Shown: positions 4,712 through 5,083 of the stretch, piece after piece | Numbering within the stretch: the first letter of the stretch is position 1 | How the letters are laid out: the number at the start of each line of letters is the position of its first letter | NCBI GenBank assembly: GCA_050701115.1 | Contig: JBOHER010000488.1 | Span: forward strand, 1 to 5,083 | Length of the DNA stretch: 5,083 bases | Direction: 5' to 3' | DNA from: JBOHER01 sp050701115 | GTDB taxonomy: Bacteria > Actinomycetota > Actinomycetes > Mycobacteriales > Pseudonocardiaceae | The notes under the pieces: model-generated | Database searches by the model: none | What the model was told of the DNA's origin: nothing | What the model saw: only the letters and a program-made list of their open reading frames with translations | Program-made: the position numbers and the translations under genes

Positions 4712-5083
4712 ATGGCTCTCGACGTCGTCGACCTCCAGGTCACCATCCAGCGCGCGGCTGGTGGGCGAAACGGCGCAGGCAAGACGACGACGCTGCGCGC
4801 GATCATGGGCCTGGCCCGAGCGGGTCCGGACGGGTGCTCCTCGACGGGGAGGACCTGCTGCGGCGTAAGCCCTACACCCGCGCGGCCATGGGCGTGGGTT
4901 ACCTGCCCGAGGACCGGCGGCTCGTCCCGCAGCTGTCTGTCGAGGAGAACCTGCTGGTGCCGATCTGGGCCAACAACCTGTCCGACGGCCGTTCGCGGCT
5001 GGAGCGGGTCTACGACCGGATGCCGTTCGTCGCCCGGTTCAAGGAGCGCCCCGCGGCCCAGTTGAGCGGAGGTCAGCAGAAGC
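4712..5083 (+). pseudogene. livF: Broken livF-like ABC ATPase, running off the right edge
   Basis: The gene encodes the second ATPase of a Liv-type amino acid importer but is damaged twice. It starts MALDVVDLQVTIQ, then after four residues jumps to the Walker A motif GRNGAGKTTT. About 20 to 25 residues that normally lie between (the aromatic A-loop surroundings and the GEVVALVG strand) are missing. The frame is then lost at about 4823-4825. Shifting frame recovers SGRVLLDGEDLLRRKPY, GVGYLPEDRRLVPQLSVEEN with the Q-loop region, and the LSGGQQK signature at 5062-5082. Walker B and the switch His would lie past the window. ATG 4712 follows the LivG remnant by four bases. The frameshift alone could be a sequencing error, but the deletion makes an active enzyme unlikely. 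Confidence 0.75.

Overview
The window is high-GC DNA from an actinomycete. GC-biased codons, TTG/GTG starts, a Shine-Dalgarno box close to AAGGAGGTGA and small protein families that resemble those of Pseudonocardiaceae all point that way; the family-level placement is inference. The left 3.2 kb is part of a lasso-peptide biosynthetic cluster. The right 1.8 kb is low-density accessory DNA made of small genes and broken gene pieces.

Lasso part. A lasso B2 leader peptidase (transglutaminase-like) runs in from the left edge and stops at 173. Seven bases later an HPr-kinase-like gene begins (181-1131, +). Its 3' end overlaps by 10 bases the 3' end of a one-piece exporter ABC transporter on the opposite strand (1122-2906, -). 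A 135-bp divergent intergenic region separates the transporter from a short gene (3042-3179, +) that encodes a 45-residue lasso precursor. The leader carries the full YxxPx(L/V)xxxG...T recognition motif. The predicted 24-residue core starts with Gly1, has Asp9 as the only acidic residue at a ring-forming position, and ends in Ser24. A GC-rich hairpin closes the unit at 3194-3221. The RRE protein (B1) and macrolactam synthetase (C) are not in the window and are presumably to the left.

How it should work (inference from the lasso paradigm): B1 recognises the leader, B2 cuts after the Thr-Gln pair, C closes the Gly1-Asp9 macrolactam, the HPrK-like kinase phosphorylates the C-terminal serine of the precursor as in the paeninodin system, and the ABC protein exports the product. 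The C-terminal serine next to the kinase is the main biological point here: it predicts a tail-phosphorylated lasso peptide from an actinomycete.

Right part. A minus-strand group holds a frameshifted gene of unknown function (4117 to about 3693), a 75-aa gene (3696-3469) and a 45-aa gene (3450-3313), running toward the precursor and converging at the hairpin. Further right are remnants: an unrecognised plus-strand reading frame with an in-frame TGA (4277 to about 4484), an antisense piece that looks like the NB-ARC region of an AfsR-type regulator (about 4482-4645, -), the last residues of a LivG-like ATPase (about 4645-4707, +), and a livF-like ATPase gene with an internal deletion plus a frameshift (4712 to the right edge). 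This is a gene-decay zone bordering the lasso cluster. No tRNA, rRNA, CRISPR array or intact transposase was seen.
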